Shown here: positions 8,851-18,515 of the stretch, piece by piece | How the letters are laid out: each line of letters opens with the position of its first letter | Position numbering within the stretch: position 1 is the stretch's first letter | NCBI RefSeq assembly: GCF_023073415.1 | Contig: NZ_JADPJL010000047.1 | Coordinates: 300,926 to 364,925, forward strand | Source of the DNA: Bradyrhizobium sp. 190 | GTDB taxonomy: Bacteria; Pseudomonadota; Alphaproteobacteria; Rhizobiales; Xanthobacteraceae | Direction: 5' to 3' | Length of the DNA stretch: 64,000 bases | Made by a program: the position numbers and the translations under genes | The notes under the pieces: generated by a model | Databases searched by the model: none | What the model saw: the letters and a program-made list of their open reading frames with translations, nothing else | Told to the model about the DNA's origin: nothing

Positions 8851-9615
8851 ATGTGCGGACGTTTCGTCATTACATCGCCGCCTGAGGCACTCCGGCAGAT
8901 CTTCGGCTATTTTGAACAGCCCAATTTCCCGCCGCGGTATAATATCGCGCCTACTCAGCCAGTTCCGGTTGTCATCCTGGAAAATGGCGGCCGCCACTTC
9001 CACCTGATGCGCTGGGGGCTGGTGCCGGCCTGGGTGAAGGATCCCCGTAAATTTACGCTGCTGATCAATGCGCGCTCCGAGACCGTTCTCGATAAGCCTG
9101 CGTTCAAAAATGCCATCAAGCGGCGGCGGTGTCTGATTCCGGCCGACGGCTATTACGAATGGCAGGACGCGAGCGGCCGCAAGCGGCCGTTCTTCATCCA
9201 TCGCCGCGACGGCGCGCCGATAGGCTTTGCCGCGCTTGCGGAAACCTGGATGGGGCCGAACGGCGAGGAGACCGACAGCGTCGCCATCGTCACCGCGCCG
9301 GCCAGCCGCGACCTCGCCGTGCTGCATCACCGCGTGCCCGTGACGATCGCGCCCGAGGAGTTCGACCGTTGGCTCGACGGCCGCGCGTACGACGCCGAGG
9401 ATGTCATGCCGCTGCTGCGCGGGCCGGCTGAGGGCGAGTTCGCCTGGCACGAGATTTCCATCCGCGTCAATCGCGTCGTCAATGACGACGCGCAATTGCT
9501 GCTGCCGATCACCGACGAGGAGCGCGCGGCGGAGGAGCCGAAGCCTGCGAAGCGGGCTGCTCTGCGCAAGACGACGGCGGTGCCGGAGGATGACGGGCAG
9601 GGCTCGTTGTTTTGA
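8851..9615 (+). CDS. SOS response-associated peptidase (SRAP/YedK family)
   Basis: A 254-residue SRAP protein. Cys2 follows the initiator Met (MCGRF), so Met removal exposes the catalytic cysteine. Asn73 lies in NARSET, Glu103 in YYEW and His160 in LHHRVP, matching the YedK/HMCES residues that form and protect a thiazolidine crosslink to abasic sites in single-stranded DNA. The last 40 residues are a charged tail rich in Glu, Lys and Arg. All key residues are present, so the protein is probably active in abasic-site shielding. It is divergent from a hypothetical gene, and a palindromic repeat follows it. Confidence 0.94.
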   Translation: MCGRFVITSPPEALRQIFGYFEQPNFPPRYNIAPTQPVPVVILENGGRHFHLMRWGLVPAWVKDPRKFTLLINARSETVLDKPAFKNAIKRRRCLIPADGYYEWQDASGRKRPFFIHRRDGAPIGFAALAETWMGPNGEETDSVAIVTAPASRDLAVLHHRVPVTIAPEEFDRWLDGRAYDAEDVMPLLRGPAEGEFAWHEISIRVNRVVNDDAQLLLPITDEERAAEEPKPAKRAALRKTTAVPEDDGQGSLF

Positions 9616-9627
9616 GGCGCAGTATTT

Positions 9628-9715
9628 GTAGGGTGGGCAAAGCGAAGCGTGCCCACCATTTCCACCGCGCAATTCCGCTCGCAATGGCGGGCACGCTTCG
9701 CTTTGCCCACCCTAC
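9628..9715. repeat. Palindromic intergenic repeat, type B (copy 1)
   Basis: Long inverted repeat: gtagggtgggcaaagcgaag on the left is mirrored by cttcgctttgcccaccctac on the right around an imperfect centre. The same element occurs at 57060-57146. It separates two converging genes and might act as a bidirectional terminator or mRNA-end structure. The pattern is common in Bradyrhizobium from memory. Confidence 0.8.
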
Positions 9716-9720
9716 GGTCC

Positions 9721-10302
9721 TCACTTGAAAATATGCAGCGCGGCGTATTGCAGCAGCATGATGGTCTTGGCATCGACGATGCGGCCGTCTGATATCATCG
9801 CGAGCGCAGAATCGATCGGCAGTTCCAGCACCTCGATGTCCTCGCCTTCGTCGGCGAGGCCGCCGCCGCTGCCGACCCGCATCGAGGGGTCGTACTCGGC
9901 GACGAAGAAGTGCAGCTTCTCGGTGACAGAGCCCGGGCTCGAGAAGGCTTCGAAGATCTTTTTGATCGCCCCTAACCGATACCCGGTTTCCTCCTCCGCT
10001 TCGGCGCGGATCCGTACCTCGGGCGCTTCGCCGTCCAGCACGCCGGCCGCAGCCTCGATGAGGAGATCGTCGTAGCCGTTGACATAGACCGGATAGCGAA
10101 ACTGGCGGACCAGCACCACCGTGCGCTGCGCAAGATTATAGGGCAGCACCGTTGCGCAGTTGCCGCGGTCATAGGCCTCGCGGGCTTGCGTCTGCCACTC
10201 GCCATTGGCGCGGCGATATTCGAAGGTGGTCTTCTTCAGCAGGTAGTAATCGTCGGAGAGGACCTCGACGTTCTTGACGCGGACGCGATCGGAGACGGTC
10301 AT
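9721..10302 (-). CDS. Nudix hydrolase, NudK/ADP-sugar pyrophosphatase-like
   Basis: A 193-residue Nudix protein of the length and layout of NudK (GDP-mannose pyrophosphatase). An N-terminal beta segment VRVKNVEVLSDDYYLLKKTT precedes the catalytic domain, with VVLVRQFRYPVYVNG and the box around EAAAGVLDGEAPEVRIRAEA plus EEETGY. A later acidic loop (ADEGEDIEVLEL) is typical of sugar-nucleotide Nudix enzymes. I chose the ATG at 10302 (MTVSDRVRV); the longer frame upstream belongs to the shadow of the acetyltransferase gene. The sugar-nucleotide substrate is an inference from overall resemblance. Confidence 0.85.
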   Translation of the reverse strand: MTVSDRVRVKNVEVLSDDYYLLKKTTFEYRRANGEWQTQAREAYDRGNCATVLPYNLAQRTVVLVRQFRYPVYVNGYDDLLIEAAAGVLDGEAPEVRIRAEAEEETGYRLGAIKKIFEAFSSPGSVTEKLHFFVAEYDPSMRVGSGGGLADEGEDIEVLELPIDSALAMISDGRIVDAKTIMLLQYAALHIFK

Positions 10303-10325
10303 ATCTGTTTGCCTGGTCGTGATGG

Positions 10326-10783
10326 CTACGGTGTCGGCTCGCGGCCGTCGAGCCATTTGGCGAACGTCACGGTTTGCTGGTTGTAATAGCCGAGCGACTG
10401 GTAGAACGCGTGGACCTGCGCATTGTCTTTGCGCACCATAAGTTGAAGTTTCAGGATGCCGCGAGCACGAAGCCATTCTTCGGCGGCGTTCATGATTACT
10501 CGACCATAGCCTTCATAGCGTCGATCCGGATCGACAGTGACATAATAGACCCAGCCGCGATGGCCGTCGTGGCCGACCAGCACCGACGCGACAAGCGCGC
10601 CGTTATTGCGGCCCAACAGCACCGTTGAGTTGGTTTCCTTGCGCGCCAAGGCGATGTCGCTGGCCGGATCGTTCCACGGTCGCGTCGACCCGCAGCGCTG
10701 CCACAGCGCGATCACCTCAGCGATGTCGCGGTCTTCAATTGTCGTAATGTTCAGTCCGTCGGCGGTCGCAGCAGGAGGAATAT

Positions 10784-10787
<4 letters not shown>
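10326..10787 (-). CDS. GNAT family acetyltransferase, YpeA-like
   Basis: A 153-residue GNAT protein closely resembling YpeA: VIALWQRCGSTRPWNDPASD near the N-terminus, VGHDGHRGWVYYVTVDPD in the centre, and the acetyl-CoA-binding segment RRYEGYGRVIMNAAEEW. The substrate of YpeA-type proteins is not established. The start codon is GTG and overlaps the TGA of the preceding FAD oxidase gene (GTGA), which supports this start and suggests translational coupling. Confidence 0.88.
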
Positions 10788-12229
<1,442 letters not shown>

Positions 12230-12239
12230 TCCCGTCCGA

Positions 12240-13232
12240 TCATTCTCGCCCGACCGCTGCGCGGCGCAGCCGGTCGTTGATGGCTTCGCCCAATCCCTCG
12301 TCCGGAATCGACATCACCGCGATGGTGCTTACGCCTTTGCTGTCGAGCGCGCGCAGATGGCCGAACAGATTGGCGGCGGCCTCGTCGAGATCGCCACGCT
12401 CCGACAGATTCATCACGATGGAGGCCGCGTCAATTCCCGAAATTGCTCCGAGGCTGAACGCGAGCAATGCTTCGCCGGCTTCGAGCTTGATCGCATTGAG
12501 CCGCACTTTCGCACGCGGCGCGTAATGGGACGCCAGCATGCCCGGTGCCAGCGGTTGCCCGCTGTCGGCCTCAGTATCCGCCGGCGGTTGTACAAGCGCG
12601 CGGCCCAGCACGCGTTCGATCTCTGCGCGCGGCAGGCCACCGGGACGCAACAGCATCGGCTGATCGAAGCAGCCTACGATGGTCGATTCGACGCCGACCT
12701 CGACCGCGCCGCCATCGACGATCAGGTCGATCCGTCCCGCAAGATCGCTCTGAACATGCGCGGCCATGGTCGGGGAGACGTGGCCCGAGATGTTCGCGGA
12801 TGGCGCCACCACGGGACCGCCGAATACACGCAGGATGTCGCGCGCCACGGGGTGTGCCGGTATCCGGATCGCGACCGTGTCGAGGCCGGCGGTGGCGAGG
12901 TCGGCCACCGCGCAGTTCGGCGTTTTCGGCAGCACCAGCGTCAGCGGGCCAGGCCAGAACGCCTCGGCAAGCGCAGTCGCCGGCGCGTCAAAGCACGCGA
13001 TCTGCCGCGCGGCTGCGATATCGCCGACATGGGCGATCAAGGGATTGAACGCCGGCCGGCCCTTGGCCTGGTAGAGGTGGGCGATCGCGGCCGGATTGGT
13101 GGCATCGGCGCCGAGGCCGTAGACGGTCTCGGTCGGGAACGCGACCAGCCCGCCTTCGGCCAGCACACGCGCCGCAGCCGCCGCGGCGGCCTCGCCGGCG
13201 GGCAAAATCTGGGTTTTCAGGCCAACATTCAC
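12240..13232 (-). CDS. L-threonylcarbamoyladenylate synthase (Sua5 type)
   Basis: A 330-residue two-domain Sua5 protein: a YrdC-like catalytic domain (about 1-205) and a C-terminal Sua5 domain. Catalytic landmarks are AFPTETVYGLGADA, KGRPAFNPL and APSANISG. It makes threonylcarbamoyl-AMP for the t6A37 modification of ANN-decoding tRNAs. I take the GTG at 13232 (VNVGLKTQILP). The frame stays open upstream through the tRNA-Pro gene, where it reads GVAGFEPATPASRTQC, a well-known artefact of translating tRNA antisense. Ten bases separate its stop from the following oxidase gene. Confidence 0.92.
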   Translation of the reverse strand: MNVGLKTQILPAGEAAAAAAARVLAEGGLVAFPTETVYGLGADATNPAAIAHLYQAKGRPAFNPLIAHVGDIAAARQIACFDAPATALAEAFWPGPLTLVLPKTPNCAVADLATAGLDTVAIRIPAHPVARDILRVFGGPVVAPSANISGHVSPTMAAHVQSDLAGRIDLIVDGGAVEVGVESTIVGCFDQPMLLRPGGLPRAEIERVLGRALVQPPADTEADSGQPLAPGMLASHYAPRAKVRLNAIKLEAGEALLAFSLGAISGIDAASIVMNLSERGDLDEAAANLFGHLRALDSKGVSTIAVMSIPDEGLGEAINDRLRRAAVGRE

Positions 13233-13259
13233 TGTGATTAATTTCCTTAATTCGGCTGC

Positions 13260-13288
13260 TTGCGGTCGCCGAAACCCAAGGCTATAAG
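13260..13288 (+). promoter_or_regulatory. Sigma-70-type promoter for tRNA-Pro
   Basis: TTGCGG at 13260-13265 and TATAAG at 13283-13288 are 17 bases apart, and the -10 hexamer ends 13 bases before the first tRNA base. This fits a vegetative promoter driving the tRNA alone. It lies just outside the GTG start of the divergently read sua5 gene. Confidence 0.6.
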
Positions 13289-13301
13289 CCGCGTTCCAAG
13301 T

Positions 13302-13378
13302 CGGAGTGTGGCTCAGCCCGGTAGAGCACTGCGTTCGGGACGCAGGGGTCGCAGGTTCGAATCCTGCCACTCCGACCA
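13302..13378 (+). tRNA. tRNA-Pro (anticodon CGG)
   Basis: A 77-base cloverleaf: acceptor stem cggagtg/cactccg, D arm with gctcagcccggtagagc, anticodon stem ctgcg/cgcag enclosing the loop ttcggga with anticodon CGG, T arm gcaggttcgaatcctgc, discriminator A, and an encoded CCA end at 13376-13378. It reads CCG, the dominant proline codon in GC-rich genomes. It stands alone, with no flanking tRNA genes. Confidence 0.97.
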
Positions 13379-13379
13379 C

Positions 13380-14199
13380 TTAATTTTGCCATTCATTTTT
13401 CAGGGCTTTTTCTGATTGCTGGCGGTTCCCGAGTCAACCGCGGATTCCCTGCCTGAAACGAAACATAAACATGCGTTCTCGCGGCGCAATCGGCGTCCGA
13501 GGCTTGCATGAACCTTGTCCCTCCTAGAGGGAGCAGGGAATGCCGGGTGCTTGCTGCACCCGCGGTCTCGTGTGCAATGTGGAGATAGGGGCGCACACGA
13601 GCATACAGGTACAGCCGGAGCACTCCGGCATTCCCTGCGCAATGGTTGACGGCTTATGCCGCGCTCTCCTTGGAGACGAATTCGTCTTGCCTCCATCACT
13701 GCCGGCTTGATGGCTCAGCCGATCCGGTTGGATCGAACGCGCCACCGGCAGCTTGGCACCAGCCACGGGTGTCAGGACCACACGGTTTTGCCGTACGCTT
13801 CAGCGTCGTTCGTCAGCGCGCTGGGCTCGCTCACGGATAACCGCCCTGCGAACAACTTCTCGCGCCCGACGCTGCTGCGTCCACCACATCCCGCCTCGCG
13901 TTCGTGACGACCGCGATACGCCCCTCTTGTCGAGGCGGGACGCGCGGAAATAGCCACTGATTTGGGGGAAGAGGGAAGCGAATTATTTTTGCCGCGAAAA
14001 CTGGACGACCCAAATCAGATTGAAACTGCTCAAGAAATTAGATTTTTGGCGCACTGCTTTTCCGGTGCGATGGAGGTCGTTTGTGGACGTCCGCGAGTAA
14101 CCCAAAGGCATATCGCGATACCAGACGGCAAACTCGATTTGTGTCCCGTACCGCCGCTGCTATGTTTTCTGATGATGGCCAGTGGCCGGAGCTTTCTCG
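13380..14199. other. 820-base gene-free stretch
   Basis: I see no convincing gene between the tRNA and the ankyrin gene. The centre (about 13500-13960) is taken up by a structured repeat, listed separately. The part 13960-14199 holds the leader of the ankyrin gene and nothing I recognise. Open frames here are short, on both strands, and lack ribosome sites. Confidence 0.6.
13500..13960. repeat. Long structured dispersed repeat with nested palindromes
   Basis: gcagggaatgccgg (13533-13546) is mirrored exactly by ccggcattccctgc (13625-13638), and inside that pair tcgtgtgc (13568-13575) faces gcacacga (13593-13600), giving a nested, stem-rich block. A further 300 bases follow, including tttgccgtacgcttcagcg and a run up to the cgaggcgggacgcgcgg end. 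I recognise this stretch from intergenic positions in Bradyrhizobium genomes by familiarity only. It may be a non-autonomous mobile repeat or contain a structured RNA. Confidence 0.5.
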
Positions 14200-14880
14200 A
14201 TGCATTTCCTCGCTGCCCTTCTCGTCGTGCTCCTGGCCGTGCTCCCGGCGTCGGCGCAGGTCGCTCCGACCGAGGCCGAACTCCGTGCTTATGGCGGCCT
14301 GCATGCCGCCGCGGCCCGTGGCGACGTCGCCGATATCGAAGCGCGCATAGCTGCTGCCGAAAACAAGGAAGCGCTCGACGCACGTCATCGCACGCCGCTG
14401 CATGTCGCGGTCTATCAGAAGCAGCACGATGCCGCGCGCGCTCTGATCCGGCTCGGCGCCGATCCGAACAGACTGGACATCGATCGCTATGACATCATCA
14501 CCATTGCAGCTGTCGCCAACGACGTGCCGATGCTTAAGGTCGCGCTTGAAGGCGGCGGCAACCCGAAGGCTGTTACCAGCCGTTATGACGGCACGGCCCT
14601 GATTGCAGCCGCTCATCTCGGTCACGCCGAAGTCGTGCGGACACTGATTGGCGCCAAGGCGCCGCTCGATCACGTCAACAATCTGCAATGGACCGCGCTG
14701 ATCGAATCGATCGTGCTCGGCGATGGCGGCAAGAACCACACCGAGACCTTGCGCGCTTTGGTCGAAGCCGGCGCCAACGTCAATATTCCCGATGGCAACG
14801 GATCAACGCCGCTCAAGCTCGCGCGAAGCCGCGGCTATCGCGACATGGTTGCGATTCTGGAAAAATCCGGCGCGAAGTGA
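14200..14880 (+). CDS. Exported ankyrin-repeat protein
   Basis: A 226-residue protein with a signal peptide (MHFLAALLVVLLAVLPASA, cleavage before QVAP) followed by about five ankyrin repeats. The clearest are the one containing HRTPLHVAVYQKQHDAARAL with IRLGADPN after it, and the last, with VEAGANVNIPDGNGSTPLKL. Ankyrin repeats bind proteins, and the signal places this one in the periplasm. The ATG at 14200 is preferred because it starts the signal peptide. It converges on the four-gene AAA+ operon (next stop at 15056), so a link to that operon is possible but rests only on position. Confidence 0.85.
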   Translation: MHFLAALLVVLLAVLPASAQVAPTEAELRAYGGLHAAAARGDVADIEARIAAAENKEALDARHRTPLHVAVYQKQHDAARALIRLGADPNRLDIDRYDIITIAAVANDVPMLKVALEGGGNPKAVTSRYDGTALIAAAHLGHAEVVRTLIGAKAPLDHVNNLQWTALIESIVLGDGGKNHTETLRALVEAGANVNIPDGNGSTPLKLARSRGYRDMVAILEKSGAK

Positions 14881-15055
14881 CGCCGCCGCGGGCGAAAGCC
14901 TGCCAGCCTATGCACCAAAAGCCGTAATAATCGCGAAGGGTTCGCAGAGCGGGTCCGGCTCGAATATTTCGATAACGACTCCGTCGGGAGTGCCGAGCAT
15001 CAAATGGCGGCTGTCGCCGCCAAGTGCCACAGAGTCATCTGATGGGAATCCGCGA

Positions 15056-15988
15056 TCAACCGGCAGCAGTCCGTGGCGCATGCCAGCGCAGGAACTTTCT
15101 CGCGAACGCGAAGCCCAGCAACGTCGCAAGCAGCACCGGCGGAAAATAGATCGATTGGGACGCGAGGATGCCGTCGGGCGCATGTGTCGTCGTGGAAAGG
15201 TATCCGATCGGCAGGCTGACCGCGACGCACCAGGCCCAGTGCCTGCTCACAAATCCGATCGCCATGCCGAGTGCGATCCAGAGAATCCCCCACGGCAGCA
15301 AATAGGCGGCCCACAAGATAATAATGGGCAGACCTGCTGTTCTAAACCCGGCGAGCGCGATCGTTACGGCAAACAGCCCTGCAATCAGGCTGGGCCAGGA
15401 CCATTTGGTCGGGGACCGCAGCAACGTCGGCAGTGGAGAGATATCTGTCTGCACTCGCTCATCCCATGACCCCGACGAAGGCAAGGCGAGGCACTTTGAT
15501 GCGCCATGGGCAACGAGAACGATCAGGCTTCCGAAGAAGACGCCGAAGGCAATAAAGGCGATCCCATGAAATAGGCTCATGATAGCCGTGCCCTGGAACG
15601 CCCCAAAGAAGGCGGTTGCGAGCGCCGGCAGGATCTCGCTCTTCATCAACCGCGGAAATGTGAGATAGAACGCCCCAAATCCTGCGCACAAAAGCGAAAT
15701 GAACAGCGTGACGAATGTCACCCGTATGATGGCAAAGGACCCGGCGGCCATCTTCCGCGCCAGGCTGGGGTACGATTTCGTCGGCCAGATCCAGTACCCG
15801 AAGGCTGCGGACAGCAGCAACGGGAAATAGATCGGCGTCCAGGGCATGACTTGCGCAATGGGCCGGTCGAAATCGATGCCCCCTATGACCTTCGGTTCTG
15901 TCGCATAGTCCAGAATCGTGCTCTTGAGGAAGTAGGCGAAAAAGAGCGCGAACAGGAGCGAGGCGATTTTTTCGGCCCTGATGATCAT
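15056..15988 (-). CDS. Polytopic membrane protein, last gene of the AAA+ operon
   Basis: A 310-residue protein with about seven or eight hydrophobic segments, among them IASLLFALFFAYFLK at the N-terminus, PIYFPLLLSAAFGYWIW, VTFVTLFISLLCAGFGAFYL, IAFIAFGVFFGSLIVLVAHG and two C-terminal pairs, with a soluble loop near residues 170-195. No transporter signature is recognisable. Its ATG overlaps the Sel1 gene's TGA by four bases, so it is translated from the same message as the Sel1, AAA+ and anchor-protein genes. The function is unknown; it could be the membrane substrate or channel of that set. Confidence 0.78.
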   Translation of the reverse strand: MIIRAEKIASLLFALFFAYFLKSTILDYATEPKVIGGIDFDRPIAQVMPWTPIYFPLLLSAAFGYWIWPTKSYPSLARKMAAGSFAIIRVTFVTLFISLLCAGFGAFYLTFPRLMKSEILPALATAFFGAFQGTAIMSLFHGIAFIAFGVFFGSLIVLVAHGASKCLALPSSGSWDERVQTDISPLPTLLRSPTKWSWPSLIAGLFAVTIALAGFRTAGLPIIILWAAYLLPWGILWIALGMAIGFVSRHWAWCVAVSLPIGYLSTTTHAPDGILASQSIYFPPVLLATLLGFAFARKFLRWHAPRTAAG

Positions 15989-17316
15989 CGCGGTGCTATC
16001 TCCCGGAATCGCGGCATGTCGGAGCTCGACTGCATCGGACGCGTATTCGCTTCCAGCTGGATCTGGATCAGCTCCTGGCTCGACAATTCCTTGGTGAGTT
16101 CGGCCAATCGGTTTCGGGCCTTGTCGTTCCCGCCGTCCCGATTAGCGATCTGATACATCGCGTAGATCTGCTTGACGTCGCGTTGCCCGAATCCGTTGTC
16201 CAGGAACGTGGCGTATGGCATTGCGCATACCGGGCTGGCGGTCCGATCGACGCACTGCTTCAAGAGCCCGACACCCTTCGCGAGGTCGCCCTGGCCGGAG
16301 CGGGCGGCAAACTCGGTGTAGTACATCGAGAGCGTCAGCATCGCCGTTGGTTCATTCAGCTCGGCGGCGCGCTCGAGCCACTTGAGGGCGTCGGACGGAT
16401 CGTCGGAAATTCCCTGCGCGTAGGCTTGCATTCGGCGGACACCGAGGAATGTCAGCGCTTCGCGATGGCCGCGCGTGGCAGCCTTTTCCGTCAGCCGGTC
16501 GGCCTCGAGATCGTCCTTCGCCACGCCCCGGCCCGTGGAATAAAGTACGGCAAGATAGAACGCGGCCTTCGCATCGTCCCGATCGGCCGCGAACCTGAAA
16601 TATTTCGCCGCGCGTGCGGGATCGATGCTGCCCATCCAGCCCGAGAGATATCCCTGGGCGACGACGCGGGCGGCATCGACGTCGCCTTTGGCGGCCGCGT
16701 TCAGAACGAGCTTCTGGCCCTTTTCAAGATCGTGCTGGATGCCGGGCACGCCGATGATGTGCAGCACGGCGAGCACCGCCATCGACTTGACGTCGCCTTT
16801 GCCCGCGGCCTGCTCGAGACTGAGAACGCCGCTGCGAAGCGCCGCGCCGTCCGGCTGCGCCATCAACGCCAGTCCGCGGACCAGCAGCACGTGCGGATCA
16901 TCCGATCCGGTTGCCCCAAGCAATTCCAGCGCCTTTGGCGAGTTCTTGCTCCGGTAGGCGCGCCAGGCCTCCGTGAGCATCGATTTTTGCGGCTCTGGAT
17001 CACCGGCAAAATATCGCTCGTCGAGTCCGAGGTCGCCCAGTTGCGGCATCATGCTGCTGTCGCGGCGGGCGAGCTTGGCAATGTCGCCCTGCGTCTTGAT
17101 GTCCTGATCGCTCAGCTTCGGCGGCGTGACGGCGCTGCGCGTCGCATTGCCGATCATCGAGAACGACTGCAGTCCATGAATGAACATCAGCACGATGGCG
17201 CCGATGACGGCGAACTCGCAAAATCCGCGAAAGGTGGCGTTGGTCGCATAGAGGTCAAGGAGGAGGCGGAAGGCGCTCTTCCTTTCACCCTGCAGGATGT
17301 GGGATTGACCAGCCAT
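15985..17316 (-). CDS. Membrane-anchored Sel1-repeat protein
   Basis: A 443-residue protein with one membrane segment near residues 33-55 (EFAVIGAIVLMFIHG) followed by a long alpha-solenoid. Sel1-like units are visible in AAKYFRFAADRDDAKAAFYL, LAVLYSTGRGVAKDDLEADR, and DALKWLERAAELNEPTAMLT. Sel1/TPR solenoids are scaffolds for protein-protein contacts. Its start lies two bases after the AAA+ gene's stop and its end overlaps the next gene, so it is the third member of a four-gene unit. It probably recruits clients or partners for the ATPase (inference). Confidence 0.84.
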   Translation of the reverse strand: MAGQSHILQGERKSAFRLLLDLYATNATFRGFCEFAVIGAIVLMFIHGLQSFSMIGNATRSAVTPPKLSDQDIKTQGDIAKLARRDSSMMPQLGDLGLDERYFAGDPEPQKSMLTEAWRAYRSKNSPKALELLGATGSDDPHVLLVRGLALMAQPDGAALRSGVLSLEQAAGKGDVKSMAVLAVLHIIGVPGIQHDLEKGQKLVLNAAAKGDVDAARVVAQGYLSGWMGSIDPARAAKYFRFAADRDDAKAAFYLAVLYSTGRGVAKDDLEADRLTEKAATRGHREALTFLGVRRMQAYAQGISDDPSDALKWLERAAELNEPTAMLTLSMYYTEFAARSGQGDLAKGVGLLKQCVDRTASPVCAMPYATFLDNGFGQRDVKQIYAMYQIANRDGGNDKARNRLAELTKELSSQELIQIQLEANTRPMQSSSDMPRFREIAPR

Positions 17317-17318
17317 CG

Positions 17319-18515
17319 TCAGCCAACGGTTGCGCGTTGCAGGCTCGGCGCCGTCTCGCGGCTGCCGCGAACGGTCTCGATGCGGACGCGTTCACCGTCC
17401 TGCACGAGGCGGATTTCGGCTGCGCCGGCGGCGCGCGCATCGATCAGGCCGTCGGTGATCTGGCGTTCGATGGCGCGCGTCATGTCGCGAACGCCGCCCT
17501 GCATGCGGCCGGAGAGGGCGTCGATCGCCCGCATCAGGATCTGCGGATCGATGCCACTGCCGGCGATCCGCAGGCCGAACTGCTGTGCGATGGCTTCGAT
17601 CTCCAGTGCGACGACGCGCGCGATGTCCAGCCCCTTGAGCGGGCGGAACGCGAAGACATCGTCAACCCGCGACAGCACCTCGGGCGCAAACTGGGCATCG
17701 CCGAGGGCCGCCTTCGCCAGCCTGCCTTGTTCTTCCGCGGTCTCGCCGGTCTGATCGGCGATCTCGCCGATGCGCCGCGAGGCGGCGTTGGTGGTGAGGA
17801 TGAAGATGGCTTCGTTGGTCGCGACGCGTGCGCCGTCGCTCACCTCGGTGATGAAGCCGTCGTTCCAGGCCGTCAGGAAGCGCTTGTGGACTTCCGAATG
17901 TGCTTTCTCGAACTCGTCCAGCAGCACGATCGCGTTGGGCACGTCGCGCAGCGCCGCCGTCATCGAGCCGTAGCTGTTCGAGCCGACATAGCCGCGGGCC
18001 TGGCCGAACAGGCTGGCTGCCGCGTGCGGCTGGCCGAACTGGCTCATGTCAAAGAAGTGCAAATGGCTGCGCCCGCCATAGAGTTCCTCGGCGAGGATCT
18101 TTGCGAAATGCGTCTTGCCGACGCCGGGCGCGCCGGCAAGGCAGAACACGGCGACGGGCTTGTCCAGCCGCCGCGCCGCAAAGCGACGCCGCAATTGCTG
18201 GGCGATGGCCTTGATGGCATCCTCCTGGCCGACCACGCGGGCGCTGACGCGCGCCGCCAGATCGTCGGCGTCGATCGTGACCAGGCTCTGGCTTCGCTTC
18301 TCATAAGCCTGTTGCAGACTGGTCTTGTTGGAAAGCCGATCCAGAATATCCATGACGAACCTCGGCAGATATGAACCGCGATAGAGAAAGATGGCTGTGG
18401 CCGCGCCCGCCGCGCCGATCACCAGCGTGACGGCAAGCGCAGGCGAAGCGTGGTCGATGGTGATCAGCGCCAGCAGCAGGATCAGCCGGCCGAGCCAGGG
18501 CGACATTCCCGTCAT
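17319..18515 (-). CDS. Membrane-anchored ClpB/ClpA D2-like AAA+ ATPase
   Basis: A 398-residue single-ring AAA+ protein. Two hydrophobic segments (about 8-20 and 25-45) anchor it. The ATPase domain then shows VVGQEDAI (94-101), Walker A GAPGVGKT (128-135), an aromatic pore loop GYVG (175-178), Walker B IVLLDEFEKAH (196-206), sensor 1 TTNA (241-244), an arginine finger in LSRVDDVF (Arg283) and sensor 2 in GGVRDMTR (340-347). This is the ClpB/Hsp104 D2 layout without the N-domain, D1 ring or coiled-coil M domain. It should unfold or remodel proteins at the membrane. No ClpP-like peptidase is nearby. It overlaps the upstream gene by ATGA. Confidence 0.88.
   Translation of the reverse strand: MTGMSPWLGRLILLLALITIDHASPALAVTLVIGAAGAATAIFLYRGSYLPRFVMDILDRLSNKTSLQQAYEKRSQSLVTIDADDLAARVSARVVGQEDAIKAIAQQLRRRFAARRLDKPVAVFCLAGAPGVGKTHFAKILAEELYGGRSHLHFFDMSQFGQPHAAASLFGQARGYVGSNSYGSMTAALRDVPNAIVLLDEFEKAHSEVHKRFLTAWNDGFITEVSDGARVATNEAIFILTTNAASRRIGEIADQTGETAEEQGRLAKAALGDAQFAPEVLSRVDDVFAFRPLKGLDIARVVALEIEAIAQQFGLRIAGSGIDPQILMRAIDALSGRMQGGVRDMTRAIERQITDGLIDARAAGAAEIRLVQDGERVRIETVRGSRETAPSLQRATVG

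Noticed and set aside
12240..13379. Sua5 extended upstream through the tRNA
   Set aside because: The extension translates tRNA-Pro antisense and lacks conservation in the family; GTG at 13232 gives a normal-length protein.
13400..13960. Several 60-100-codon frames around the structured repeat
   Set aside because: They read through palindromic repeat sequence and have no ribosome sites or recognisable protein features.
16183..17754. A 523-codon plus-strand frame opposite the Sel1 and AAA+ genes
   Set aside because: It is the antisense of two well-supported genes, has Arg/Gln/Ala-rich composition and no ribosome site.
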